DNA of 64,000 nucleotides from Sympetrum striolatum. Taxonomy: Eukaryota; Arthropoda; Insecta; Odonata; Libellulidae. The position numbers were made by a program, and so were the translations under genes. Shown here piece after piece: positions 48,001-60,400 of this stretch. How positions within the stretch are numbered: position 1 is the stretch's first letter; each line of letters starts with the position of its first letter. The stretch is taken from assembly GCA_947579665.1 (NCBI GenBank), contig OX388351.1, positions 57,792,939 to 57,856,938 of the forward strand. Direction: 5' to 3'. The notes beneath the pieces are model-generated. The model searched no databases. It saw only the letters and a list, made by a program, of their open reading frames with translations, and was not told where the DNA came from.

Positions 48001-48754
48001 ATAATGTAACTCGCTACCGATTTCGATACATTGGTAATGTGTTTATCACTTGCGAGCTAAACGAAAAACTATGCATCAATCGTGCGTTTTGACTAATTAA
48101 ATATTTTCACTTTTGAATTTAGATCAAAATTATCTTTATTGCTATAGAAATTGCAATGGCTTAACTTCGTAACAATATTATTTGCGTCGTAATTGGCAGG
48201 ACATCTATAACTGAGTGTATGAAGCAATAGAATTATGACGGGCATAATGAACACGTTTATTGCCTTGAGTATGAGTAATAATGAATGAGTCCCTTCCTTT
48301 ATTATCTCTGTTTGAATGATCAGAATCAATGCTATTCTGTTGATTTACTTTCCTTATCTTCCTTGTTTGAGGATGATATCGGTAACTGTAATCACCGCTG
48401 AATTATCTCTTTTTTGATGATACGTTCTGTTTTCTTTTATCTTTCAGGAGCTAAATATACTTCTCTCGTTGTCAGTTCAGCATATATACCCAGTCAAACT
48501 TCCATGACCTTCCATCTTATCCTTTAAACGGCCCAAAAAGCAGATATTCTCTCTCATCAAAGCCGGCTCTTCGCTCCTGGTTTTCGTTCAAAGTTATTAA
48601 AAGTTTGAAGATAGTAAATCTTCGTATTAAATCACTTTTTCTTATTCTTTCAAAATTCTCGCTATTTCCAGGCATTTTCCTTACTTTACTCCTTATGGTT
48701 ATTTATCGTGTGTATGTTAAAGTATATATGTAAAGTATAAAGAAAATAAGAAGC
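45061..48754. other. Non-coding stretch, no feature recognised
   Basis: AT-rich. 47380-47650 is pyrimidine-rich on the + strand, and a 115-codon frame there (47353-47700) is Ser/Pro/Phe low complexity. A 3' splice site-like ttatctttcag at 48438-48448 is followed by gagcta rather than a donor; no exon could be supported. Confidence 0.45.
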
Positions 48755-49105
48755 CAAACGTCTGAAGGCATTCAAGTTTTGGGTATGGCGTAGAATGGAA
48801 AAGTAAGTTGTACTATAAATGAAAAATAGTGAAGCTCAATTCTTGTACCACCTTGGGTTAAGGCACTGACTTCCTCGTGCTAGGAAAAAATTCAATTCCA
48901 TCTTTAAAGTAAGAAGGGCTGAAAGGAAAAAATAAAAAAATTCGGAGGTACTTGAGATGGTTAAGCGGAAGAGGACTTTACTTAAACTTATTAAGTTTCG
49001 ACAGAGGAAATAGGTGTGTCATATATTTAGAGAAGAGGGTGTGCGAAAGAAAGCATTAGCATCGAATAGAGAATAATGAGGCACATGAATCTACCAGAAG
49101 GTAGA
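48755..49105 (+). mobile_element. LINE relic carrying a SINE insertion
   Basis: From about 48759 the + strand reads RLKAFKFWVWRRMEK then a stop, matching the EAFEMWVWRRM block at 28814. After an interruption (48835-48915) it resumes as RTLLKLIKFRQRK, a stop, then VCHIFREEGVRKK. It ends with gcatcgaatagagaataatg and aggcacatgaatctaccaga, the conserved 3' block seen in two other copies. It is dead because of stops and the insertion. Confidence 0.7.
48835..48915 (+). repeat. Putative tRNA-like SINE fragment inside LINE
   Basis: ttgtaccaccttgggttaag, gcactgacttcctcg and aaaattcaattcc have the spacing of an A box and a degraded B box. The segment breaks the LINE reading pattern exactly here, supporting an insertion. 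No well-kept T stem. Confidence 0.4.
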
Positions 49106-49120
49106 ACATTCATGCATGCA

Positions 49121-49190
49121 GAATGTACTTTATTTCTTGTATGTACAATGTACTTAATCTATATACATTGTACATAGATAAAGTACATTC
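49121..49190. repeat. 70-base imperfect hairpin
   Basis: gaatgtactttat (49121-49133) pairs with ataaagtacattc (49178-49190), and tgtacaatgta (49142-49152) pairs with tacattgtaca (49164-49174). An asymmetric internal loop (8 against 3 bases) and an 11-base terminal loop remain. Size is in the range of insect microRNA precursors, but the large asymmetric loop and low complexity argue against that. It lies directly 3' of a LINE relic. Confidence 0.8.
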
Positions 49191-51044
49191 ATATATGTAT
49201 CACAAAGTATATGTACTTAACTTTCATCTCATGAATTTTTTATTGCTACTTAAAACTACGTGGCTTACATTCTATTTAAGTGATCCTTTATTGGTGTTTG
49301 TGGCCTACACTCTATCCACTATGCTCTTAAATTCCTATTTTCTCATTCTTTTCGACTTTCAAATTCATGAGTCACATTCAGTTTTCGGATGTTGTTAGAA
49401 ATCCGAATCTTATGAAAACCCTCTGTCAATACAACGTCACTCCATCGACTATTTGTCTCTTTGTAGAGACAAGTGGGAATCCAATATGCGCCTCACCAAA
49501 AGTTCGATGAAAAAACTTTAAGAAACGACCATTTTGTTTCCTGTTTTCTGTGAAGAAATGAAATTTCATGAGATAGTGAAAGTATGGCAGAAAATACTCA
49601 AGAAGTATGTTTTAATCGGCGTTTGTTATTTGCCGCATAAGTATTGCTAGTTTTTTACTGATTTTATTGTCAGTATCAATTTATAATTGAAATATAGTTA
49701 AATCTTTTTTAAATTCTGGCGAAGTTATTTCTTGTTTGAGGAGGTAGTTAATCATGCAATCATTTTGTTCAGTATGTTTTGTTTAACACCAAGTTTCTCC
49801 TTTTACTGGTTAGTTTTCTTTGAGGTTTTTTCCCAATAATTATGAAAGGAAATCGAATTTATCACGAAGAAGCATTCGCCTTGCAACCGAAGCTGAATAG
49901 AAATGAAAAATAGCAACAGCATTTTCACAATGTCCCATTTCTACCTCTTTTTATTTTCGATATATCTTACTTGAATTTTGAATATCTTAATTCAGGCAGT
50001 CGGGTTGTGTATTTTCCTTTTAAATCATAAATCTTACACATCATTAAATCTCCACTCACTCTAGTATACATCGTGTTTCTGATATTTTACTGAATCATTT
50101 TTTTCACATCGAATACGAACTCTCTTTCTTCTGACGTTGTTACATCAACTTTTAGAAGGAAATTCTCTGGCTCTTTGCACACAAAAAACATCCCCATCGG
50201 TAATACTTTTTCCTAATTATGGAACGAGCAAAAGTTATCAAAAGCCTTTTTATATGCTCTTAAGAGATAATTCATGTACGGCGGATTAGTTTTAAGAGTA
50301 TCCTTTTCTTTTTATCGTATTCGATTACATGTATCAAGTCATTCACTTCGGCCTTCACCTGGTGAAACTTAAACTTCTTAAACACATAGGATAAAATAAA
50401 CTTTTCCTCAGTAATTGTGAAATAAAGTAAAGCTTATTTATCTTATGTGATGTTACATTTATAAAATATTGATTCTGCGGTTCTTACGGAGAGAGTTCCG
50501 GTCGTGGTTAAACGAACGGCGCACTAATCGTGGAAATATATTCGAAAATAAAAGCTACTGTGGATCCCTAACGAAGTACTCTTCTGTATGCGGATTCATT
50601 AAAATTTCGGGGAAAATTCTGAGCTGTGTTTCGAAATCGCATTTCCTCTCTCTTTCATGAACATGACCTTTCATGAGAAAATTTTGAGTTCAAGGTCTCC
50701 TTCGGTTGAGTGCTCGTAATCCGAAAGGAACAGAATAGCGGCCTACCCGCTTCTCCTCGAATGTTTGTAGTGTAACTTAATCGTAAATATTGTAATTTTG
50801 ATGAAATTCCGTTATTTCTCGCCGTTTGTACACTTGCATTGTTTTCGTTGCTCATAGCTTTGTGCTCAGGTTCATTCATTAACTTCCCATTTATTATTGT
50901 TCATCGTACGTTTATACAAGACAATTGTATATCAGCTCTTTTGAGATGTTTTGTCTCGTCGATGATATGTTCTTTAACTTCTGGGTTACGCTTATTTATA
51001 ATCATTCTTTAGCTGTACGTTCTTTAGGAAAGGGTTTACACATA
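49191..51044. other. Non-coding stretch, no feature recognised
   Basis: AT-rich, with only short frames. Nothing recognised. Confidence 0.5.
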
Positions 51045-51057
51045 AGGGGTTCACCCA

Positions 51058-51168
51058 GGAAAAATCTCAAGGAGAAACGTACTTGAAAAAAGTCTGACGA
51101 GGTCGGGAATCGAACCTGGGATCTTCATTTGTCCGGGAGGCTACCTTAACGAGCTAGGTTGTCCGTCG
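51058..51168 (-). mobile_element. tRNA-derived SINE family B, left unit of head-to-head pair
   Basis: Read on the minus strand: an A-box-like aacctagctcgttaaggtag, B box ggttcgattcc (51106-51116), end of head cctcgtcagac, then a T-run and a tail ending ctccttgagatttttcc. It closely matches the + strand unit at 51195-51308. The T-run directly after the head could act as a pol III terminator. Confidence 0.75.
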
Positions 51169-51194
51169 AAACTAAGTTCCCAAATTTAAATTTT

Positions 51195-51308
51195 CTGGCC
51201 GGGTAGCCTAGTTGGTTAGGGCAGCCTCCCGGGTAGAGGGAGATCACGGATTCGATTCTCGGCCCCGTCAGACTTTTTTTCAAGTCCGTTTTTCCTTGGG
51301 ATTTATCC
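51195..51308 (+). mobile_element. tRNA-derived SINE family B, right unit of head-to-head pair
   Basis: The head ggccgggtagcctagttggt (51197-51216) carries the A box. cctcccgggtagagggaga gives a 5-bp anticodon-type stem (ctccc/gggag), and ggattcgattct (51248-51259) is the B box. ccccgtcagac closes the head, then comes T7 and the tail ttccttgggatttatcc. Acceptor and T stems have mismatches and the base before the anticodon position is G rather than T, so it is not a functional tRNA. It mirrors the unit at 51058-51168 across a spacer of about 26 bases. Confidence 0.75.
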
Positions 51309-54300
51309 TTCCATCGTTTTTCATTGTATTTTTCCATTATCGCGGTCTGTGGTATCTGTGGTAAATCAGCTTCCTCTAGATGTTATGTGTCGTGAAAAAT
51401 AGGCTCTTCGCAAGCCCTAAATTATTCCGCATTTTGCGTGAAGTTAATATTAATTTTTTTACGTTGAAGTGGAACAATCCTTAATCCGAGGAAATCAGCG
51501 ATGTTTAAAATGTGAATGAAACGAATTTCCGCTGGGAACTTTTCAATCAAAATACTACTTACTCTTATCGAGTATTTGAGATTTCTATTTTGGTAACATA
51601 TATGTTTTTTACATTCTGTAAATGATATGGATGAAAATGAAGATATAATAATGATAACGTGGCGTTTATTTTTAGCTGAAGGTTTATGGATTGGATTGAG
51701 TCACGGTGGGTCGTGGTGAGTTTAGTTGAAGGTTCTCGCTATTCTCAATGCGCTTATGATGAGAATCTCCCTAGAATTTTATATGGAGATATCATATAAT
51801 TCCAAATATTACTATATTCATCGATGGAATAATATCTAATAATTCACGCGGCAAAATGAGGGCGGCGGATTGTACTGTGTACGTAAAAATGTAACTAAAT
51901 ATTTTTATTTAGAAGTTTATGACGTCGAATTTAAAGCTAAGACTTTGAGGGCAAAATATAACATCATCACTTTTCAATTCAACGTCAGATTTAGGCCCCC
52001 TGGGAGTTTGCTGATTCCGTGTATTCTAAGATATTCGTTGCCAGATTAATTAGGTGCTTGACTATGACTCTGTTCCATCCGTCTTCTGCTTTTGTTATCG
52101 GTGTTTTTTTCTCATTTTGCCCTTGCTGCACCGCTTATGCTCAATGGCTGTCGTTCCATTTCGCCACATAGTTTGACCACATATATTTTACACAAGAAAG
52201 TGATAGGTCTGCTGCCATAGTTATAATCTCTCCTATCTATGAATAGCTCTAATAGATACTATTTCTTAAGCTATAAGATTATCTCGTATGAAGGTGATTT
52301 GCCTCTTAATACTTAGACTTCTTTACCCGACTACAGTCTCGTTTTTTCTACGAGTTTTAAAGTTTTTTCCTTAAAGATAGGACAGCATTTTTCTATTTAG
52401 ATTATGGCTGGTTATTATTTAGCTTCCTATGGACTCTTTTAAGCTGATAAAGAGTAATACTGGCGAAAAATAGACTTTAGGATGATGCGAAAAGTCAAGT
52501 ACGAGCTAATGTCATTACATTCACAGAATAAAATTGATTGATGCCATCAAAGCGGAAAGTGAATGAGAGTTATCAAGTTAGGTTAGTAGTCTTCTAGCAT
52601 AGCAGAAAAGAACATAAAGTATCACCTTATTTACTTCAAGTTAAGGACCTCTCTCATCCATGGAGTGTTTACAGCCGCATGACCTTATCTACACTTAGGA
52701 AAGTTCTACGCCTTTTATATTACACCTTGCTCATATTCTTTTGTCTTGCAACTCTCGAAGCTAATGTCGATGGAGACTTGATTTCCTCATTGATGGTATG
52801 GAGAAAGAAGTTTAAAGGGCCCTTTGAAGGGTGTAGGCGTTAGATTGTGAATGGAAGATAAGGCATTATTTTACCTCCAGATCTAATAAATCCCCGTTTA
52901 ATATGGGAGTGATGATTGGTGAACATATTGCATTTGCGAAAGCTTTAATCCTTCTCCCCCTTTGTCACAGCTCCGTAATGCCATTTTCCTTTAACTAGTC
53001 GTGAAAATGTCCTTTGTGACTTTGGAGCTAAGGTTTTATTTCTCTAGAATTCTAGCAGCTAATCATGCCTTCAAAATCACTTCCATCAATTTTCTTGTGA
53101 AGCTTATGCATGATTTGTGATGGGAACTCGATTAACTCTATAGTCAGGAGATGAAAGAATTTCCGCAAAGGCTTCTTTGTAACCAAAAAAGTATCACCGA
53201 TGTGCACATAGTATATTTTTCCTCTATGCATCAAACACATCTAAAGCTCGCGTATTCATTTTGTTTGCCCATTGTTCATCAGGGCTTACGATTTTTTCCC
53301 ATAAGGTAACTTCATTTTAGACATGGTAATTGCTTCGAGGAAGCTACCAATTAAAAGCTAGCAGTTTTTTCGTAGATAACGAGTCTCACGAGTGTTCTTT
53401 ACCTACCTTTAGCCTTGAACTTTCATATGATTTTGAAGAGCTGAATTTCATATGGAGCGAAAGAATTGTTAGAGCTCTTTCTGAAGGGAAATGAGTTCCT
53501 CTGTACGTTGCTGGTTGAAAATGTTATTTCTAGTTGTATTATTGAGTTGAAAAAATTTCAAATTGAATTAGCATGTATGTAGCAATTTTCTTTTATACTA
53601 CATTTCCTAAGTGTCGTTTTCTGTCATGCCTCCTACTAGGTTTGAAATTCATACTATTATTTGGGTTAATGATATCATAATTGAGTTTTCGAACTGATAC
53701 TGTAGTCATATTAATATTAATCTTAAAAGTGGTAGGATGATTTTTTTTATAAGAGACGGATCAAGAAACTTGCCTAGGGTGGGAACGATTAAAGACAAGT
53801 TGTAATACGTCCCTAACAATAATAATGCATTATAGTAGATTTCTTTCAATTCGGTTGTAATAAATTAGTGGAAGGAATAATATCAATCGACGAAGGCTTA
53901 TCTTGGTGGAAATTCATAACAATGAATTTATTTGGAATAAAACTTATACATTTTCTATTAGGGTTATCAAATATTGGTTCTCCATTATCTACCTTTACTG
54001 AAAAGTGTTTTTATTCAATATTTTTGATCATACGTAACAAGGCTAATAATCCTACATCCTACATCGAAGATATTGATAATAATTTAATTGCATAAACATC
54101 TTATATAAATAATGTAAGTTTTCCGTATTCTTTTGAAAAATGTTGCAATTATGCTTCAAGATTTAATTATTAGAAAATAATGGTGAGATTTTCAACACGT
54201 AGTGAAGAATTTAATATACATTTCGTATTTTTGGAAGTTGAAACGGCATGTCAAGAGGTTTAAATTGTCACATTCTGCTGAAGGTATGGCTCGGATGAGT

Positions 54301-54369
54301 TACATTTCACAATAAATAAGGCTCTGCAGCGAAGATGAAGTAGAATATAATTTTCATTCCCTTTCTTCT
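51309..54369. other. Non-coding stretch, no feature recognised
   Basis: AT-rich. No repeat ends, strong splice pairs or protein-like frames seen. Confidence 0.5.
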
Positions 54370-54900
54370 CGCAATTTTTAGTCTCTTGAATGTCTTTGGA
54401 CCTGCTGTAGCTCACGTAAAAACGTTTCGAAGCTGTTTCTTGCGCTTCAACTCGGGGTCGGAAATACCCCGCAGGGAGTGCCCACGGGTTGTTTGTGCGT
54501 CTCGTGTCGGCAGCGCAGCAAAATGTTTTCCTCTCTCCGCTTTCCGTCCCTTACTAATGCCTTTGAGAGTCCTCCAACTCCGAGTCCCTCGCCCTTGAAC
54601 GTCGAGCGATAGCGTAGCAGTCAGCAATTCTCCGCGACTCTTCTCCCCTTGGTCGATGCCTGTTGCCTTCACGAATTCACACGAAAGGGGAGGAGGTACG
54701 TATGCCCGCTGCGGAAATGACTCGGAGGCCTTTAATATTTCTCGGAAGGGGATGGTGCATTAGCGGCGAACGGTTTTCTCTCCGGTCCGGTGTGGGAGGC
54801 GGAGATGGCCCGCTCGTTTTTAGGTTCCCGTATCCGAGCAGTTTGAGAAACTGCTTCGTACTCAAGTCTGGAGTGGATACGGAGATCGTGGGTTTAATGT
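54370..54900. other. GC- and CpG-rich island
   Basis: Clear rise in G+C with many CpG steps. Overlapping frames of about 70-92 codons occur on both strands, which is typical of raised G+C rather than coding. I recognise no protein. It may be a regulatory element of the host gene or an unannotated exon. Confidence 0.4.
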
Positions 54901-56672
54901 TTAAGGTCAAAGGAGTATTAATTTGGTCTCAGTTTTTTTGACGAATACGGATTTCGTTTTCCATTTTCGTTCTTTGGAGTTCTCTGTAAAATATATTGGT
55001 TTGCTCTCGATTATGAAAATGCGGCGTCTTAAATAGATTTCGTTGTATTAAACCTTCTCATCTTGGCAAAGATAATCGCATTTAAAGGCTTGCTAAATTA
55101 GCCAGTGCGTGTTTTGTTGCAAACAAGTGGGCGAAATCATAACACTTGACCGTAGTTCATTTTCTGTAATTAAATTACTATCGTGCATTCATCATAACTG
55201 TAATATACATTTCAATTATAATTGATGTTAAATTCCTTCCTTTCTATAAGAACATGACGGGCCTGTATACTTTAATTATTTAAGAATGGGCTCGCCCTTT
55301 CTGTATGCAAATTGGCACATGGACATCATAAAAAAATTGCTGTTAGTTATTACTGCAGTTGTGTTATCCTGAAACTACTGGCGCTTGTTTATATACAATT
55401 TTATGGTAGCAAAAATGAATGTCGAATTTTCTTTAAAGCCACCGAATATTATGTCAGCGTGATATAAATATACTAATTAAAGAATGACTTGATAAGAAAT
55501 TGTATACCTGGCCACAAATAATCCTTTAAATCCCTTGATTATTAGCATAGTCAAAAAGTCTGCCCCATTATTTGAATTCACTTCTTATCTTCATTTGAAT
55601 TTGTAAAGGAATGAACCCTCACAATTCGTATTTCTTTGATAATTGACCGTAATTGTAATAAAAAGTACGTATAGGTTACCTTTAAGAGATATTCTTTATA
55701 TTGCTAATTATATCGTAAGTTATAATTCTGAACCTTATTGAAAATTTTTTGTTACATACACTTCTCAATTGGCATTGTAATCTTCTTATTGGTGGTATTT
55801 CCATCAGTGGAAACGATGCCAATAATTTTCACATCACCCCTAATTGTACCATTTTTAATGATCGCTGCTTTTATCCTTGTCGAGTGGTAAATAAAGCTCA
55901 CGGGTGTGATTTCCCATGTAACGCGTTGCAATGACTGAAAAATGAAGGCGATGATAGGTTCCTGTATCAGCGTAATTGTGCTCCCTCGTATCAGATTCGG
56001 GGAGATGATAAGTTCTCTCAATAACTGAAGCACAATAACTGCATTGTACTCGTTAATTCACATTTTGTGTATCTTTGTTCGTGCGTGAAATTTTTATTCC
56101 TTTTATGATCGGTTGATTCATCACCTTGGAAATACTGCGTGATTTTCAGTTATTATTTGATGACAGTGATACAGGCTTTGGGATCTGATTCTGTTTCAAA
56201 CGTTAGTGCACCAATGCGGAATCAAATTCACTCTTACACACCTTTAAGTTTTTGCTTCTATTGTGCAGACCGACTTCAAATTAATAGAAGAAAGTATTTA
56301 TTTGTGATTTATTCCCTTGAGTCAATAATTTTGAGCATGAAGGTATGTAATTTGGCGTGGAGAAATTTCTTAGAGACGTTACAACGTAGCAGTTGTATAA
56401 TGTATGTATAAGAGAATTAAAATAGTTAATCCATTTTTTTACTCTCTGTAATTTCGGTAAATTTTGATTTCATTTCATTAAGTGTTAAGTATCACAGAAT
56501 TAAAAATTAAGTTATATTTTTTAACAAGTTTAACTTATTAAATTACCATATTATATTGTTTAAGGATAACATTTTGCCTTTATTTCAATCTCATTATATC
56601 TTCGTTTTATTTCGTAAGTATGAACATATCGCATAATTGAAATAGTAGCATAAAATGTGAACTTTGAATTTG
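54901..56672. other. Non-coding stretch, no feature recognised
   Basis: AT-rich with only short frames; nothing recognised. Confidence 0.5.
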
Positions 56673-56734
56673 TTCCCAAGGAAAAAAGTCTGAGTGGACC
56701 GGGACTCGAACACGGACCTCCCGATAGCCGTTCT
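56673..56734 (-). mobile_element. tRNA-derived SINE family B, left unit of second head-to-head pair
   Basis: On the minus strand: tcgggaggtccgtgttcgag then tcccggtcca (B box gtgttcgagtcc at 56702-56713), ctcagac, a T-run and the family tail ttccttgggaa. The tail between T-run and ccttggga is shorter than in the 51-kb units. Confidence 0.7.
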
Positions 56735-56842
56735 TGCTAGATATCTTAATTGGTGGAGCAACTGACCGGCAATCGGGAAGCCCGGGTCTCCAATCCAGGT
56801 CTTGTTCTACTGCTTTCATTTTCGTTTTTCCTTGGGAATTTT
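56735..56842 (+). mobile_element. tRNA-derived SINE family B, right unit of second head-to-head pair
   Basis: The A-box region tagatatcttaattggtgg leads into a head with caatcgggaagcccgggtct and a decayed B box, then ttttcgtttttccttgggaa as tail. The two heads share the segment around tagatatctta at 56738-56748, so the units nearly overlap at their 5' ends. Confidence 0.65.
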
Positions 56843-57385
56843 ACCTAAGTGCTCGATCTTATCGTGTAATGTCACTTCGCCTCGTTCAATTTTTTTCTTA
56901 TTATATAAAATACGCAATTGATTATTTTAGAAATTTTTGTAATGGAAGTACCTTTATATGAATGCGTTTAAACTTCCTCATGCCTATCATTTATATTTGG
57001 TTAGCATTAATGCCTCGTTGAATCCCTGTTCAGATTATAACGTAGAATACATATAACCGATTCGACGAATTTCATGTAGATTTAGAGGATTTCAAGAAAG
57101 GAAGCTATTTCTCTCAAGGAAATCCACATTTCATCCTTCTCAAATCTGTTTGGCAAGGAAATTGCCTTTCAAATATAAAGGCTTCATATATATCTTCTCC
57201 GTTATAAAGTGGCGTTTGTCATTTCCTTTGCCATATTTTCTTGTCGTCCCCTCGATTGCTATAGTTAAATGTGTCATTGCCTGTCCTTGGCTTGAATGTT
57301 GTCCTAACAGCAACATCGCGTGCGTTGTTAATGGAAATGTCAACTACCGCTTGGCTTACGCCTCAAATTTTCGTAACCGTCTTTC
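56843..57385. other. Non-coding stretch upstream of ratchet-like site
   Basis: AT-rich. A 114-codon + frame (57150-57494) runs through the splice-site pair; no domain recognised and not called a gene. Confidence 0.45.
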
Positions 57386-57425
57386 TACAATGTTTAATTT
57401 GCTTCTGTTTTCTTTACAGGTAAGA
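57386..57425 (+). other. Candidate recursive-splicing ratchet point (second site)
   Basis: gcttctgttttctttacag (57401-57419) is a good pyrimidine tract plus AG and is followed at once by gtaaga (57420-57425). A ttaat candidate branch point lies at 57394-57398, its A 22 bases before the AG, the same spacing as in the site at 4870. Both sites are on the + strand. This is the layout of a zero-nucleotide exon: after the first splicing step, the donor rebuilt at the junction could be used again. I see no comparably strong pair on the minus strand. Actual use is inferred. Confidence 0.55.
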
Positions 57426-60400
57426 AATCCTTTCTTCTCCTTCTACTGGATACAGCCTTGGGAAAAATACGGTAGATATTACTTTTTATACTAACTTTAA
57501 CTTTCTCCTCTTTGTTTCAAATTCTCAATTCCTTAATAGAAATCGAGGAAAACTTTTCAATAAAGAAAAGTTGCTGCACAGTTTGAAATGACTATTTTAT
57601 TAGATTTTGAGGTGGTGACTTCATGTTTTGGTTTATTACTCATCACAGGACGCGTTATTTTCCTTCTTTTCAGAAAATTTACTAGTTTTGTAATTTCCTT
57701 CGTTTTCAGAATTGTTTAAAAATATTTTCTGAGATGTAAGCTTTCTTTATCCGAGTGATTTTCGTGGTAATATTACGGTAAAGACAATCAATAACTGTTA
57801 TATACGTTACCGGAAATCTATTAAGTTGGTCAGACATTACTCCAACTGTGGAAATTTTTTAATTTTTGTGGACAGAATTATTTTATTTTATATTTAAATG
57901 CATACTTTTTCCTTGTTATATGAAAACGCTCTATAAGAAGATGGGGCTTCAAGTGTTTTTAATTGGAATGCCTAATGAGAAGCAACGAATTTGCGGATAT
58001 TATATTTGCAAAGTGCGTCATTCTTATATTTTAATGTGTATAATAACTTTAAATATCGTCATGTATAATTAGTTTAAATGTGAGACTATTACTGTGACGG
58101 AAATAGTTAGTGTCAATGACCCTAACTTCAAGTGGTCTTAATGGAACATTTTTCTCGAAGTAGTATTTGCAGTAGAGTTAAAATACCAAAAAGCCGGCGT
58201 TTTGGAGTTTTTTAATCTCTAATGTAACTACGCAGCCGTGTTCCTTTTCTCATTTTAGGTAGTATTTGTAATTTATTTTAAAAATCTGTTTTTGAAGATA
58301 ATAATGAAACAATAAGAGTAATTTTTGCGTCATATAGTGTCTTTTTTCATCAAAAGAAACTGGCGACACGATGGTGTTGGACTTGATGAAAACTTGAAAG
58401 TTCATGTTAAATAATCAGTAAACCAAAGTTATATCTCTGGAAACCTTTGCTTAATCGGTATTTGCATGACCTAGGCATTTCTTATGCGGAATATGCGTTT
58501 TGCATGGAATGAAGATGATTTTTCATTTAGATTTGATGGATTAATTCTTTATTTTAGTGCACCGCAATAGCTATTGTTAACATCCGAAGTATGCCAACTA
58601 TCTTTTTAAACGTTGACTTCACTCGCCATGAAATCCTTCTTCCTCGCCTAAGGAGTTGATGGTGAGAATCTTCATCGTTCAACGCCTGCCATTCAGATCA
58701 CTTCGACTTTCATATTTATAGCTGAAAGATTTTTTCGTGATGGGAGTTCACGAAAAGTGCAGCGGAAAACGTGCCGTCGAGTTCTCGGGTTGCGCCCAGT
58801 GAAAGTTGGCTCCAGTGACTCGTGAATTCAATCACCGAACGTGACGTGGTCGTTTGTCGGATATCAATAACTCGTGTAAATATTCCAGATTACCCGCTTC
58901 CGCATTAACGCTCGTTATTTTCGATTTATCGGCTTAACGCGATTATCGAGACATTGTTTATTTAATGTCGGTCGGAAATCGAAGAGAGGATGCAGCATTA
59001 AAAATTCCTTGCATGATTAATAGAACACGTGGTATCTGAAAAGTGGAGTTCGGAGTTCATTTTAAGGGATCGGATGTGAAAATTTGGTTGATAATTAATA
59101 TTCAGTCATGTTCATCCCATGTAATCGGCCGTATTGATCTGTAAGGAAAGGAAAGTTTAAACCTCTAATAAAACTATTGACGTATGTGATTGATTTGATG
59201 AGTGATAAGAAATATTAAATAATATTTATTTTCGGCATTTTGAATCCTTTTAAAACCATGAATGGACAATGTTTGCAATAGTGATAGCTAAAAATAATGA
59301 AACCACGTATTTTGTTTGTCCAAAATTTTTCTGTTCTTTTTTAGAATAAAAATTGCTTGATCCTCTCTTACTTTAGGGATATTTTTTTTTTATTTTGCCC
59401 TGTAAGAGTCTTGATTCCTATGTTATCCTTATGTTAATTCATTTTGGTTGATAACATTCTGCTATTGTTACAACTTGACGAGCTTAATAATTGTGAATTT
59501 ATGTCTATGTAGGCTGTTTGAGTTACTTTAAAAATCTTCAAGCGATTTCAAGGATATTCAGATTTGTTACTCTCAGTTTTGTCTATGTTTTCTCACTTAC
59601 ATTCACTAGTTTATTTCATTTTCGTTTTTATTATAACTCTAAAGAATGAATGAAATGTTTATAATAATGGAAAAAGGGTTATACGAACTTATACATCAAA
59701 TTAACAAACTTTAAATTCATCGGCATTCGACTAACTAGGAATGTTTCCTTGCTTTCAATATTTGACTTATGAATTTTAGACGCACTTATCATCAATACTG
59801 CTTATCAAATGAAGCAGGATCTAATTTTTATCTTCTACCTTTGATTTAACTTAGGTATCACATCCACCTATCTCTGATATTATTGTATTATTTAGTAACT
59901 TTCTGCTGCGAACTTATAGAAGGAAATGGTATCTTATTGAAAAAATATTTCGTATTTATATTTAGTTTGATAGATACAATTGTAACTGCATAACCGTACG
60001 TTAAAGTAGCTTTAAAGTAGAATTTCTTACTATTGAGTATGACGCCTTTCTGTTGTTATTCTCCCCCGTGCGGTTACATGCTGTGTAACACGTCGCAGGG
60101 GATGTTTTCCGACGACAGAAATTAGTCTGCATGCGTTGTTTACAGGATTCATCCGGTCTTGAGTCGTAAACTCAGTGTGTTGCGTTGTATATGGTTGTTC
60201 CCAGCAGCACTCGGTGGAGACCACAGGAGCAGTCCCTCCGATCTCTTGCGGCTCGTTAACGCTAAGGTTAGGCTTGTTGGAGTTGAATTTGGTTGGTTAG
60301 TGTAAAGTTCTTCAAAACCTGTGTAAAGCGGTGTATAACTTCAACATTGACTTTTGTTGAATATACAGGGTTGGTCTTTAAGCTTTGGTTTTGCTTATGA

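Noticed and set aside
48438..48470. 3' splice site ttatctttcag|gagcta as the start of an exon
   Set aside because: No matching donor with a protein-like frame could be found downstream.
51197..51270. Possible tRNA gene (Tyr-like anticodon position)
   Set aside because: The base before the anticodon is G instead of T, acceptor and T stems contain mismatches, and it belongs to a repeated unit with a tail.
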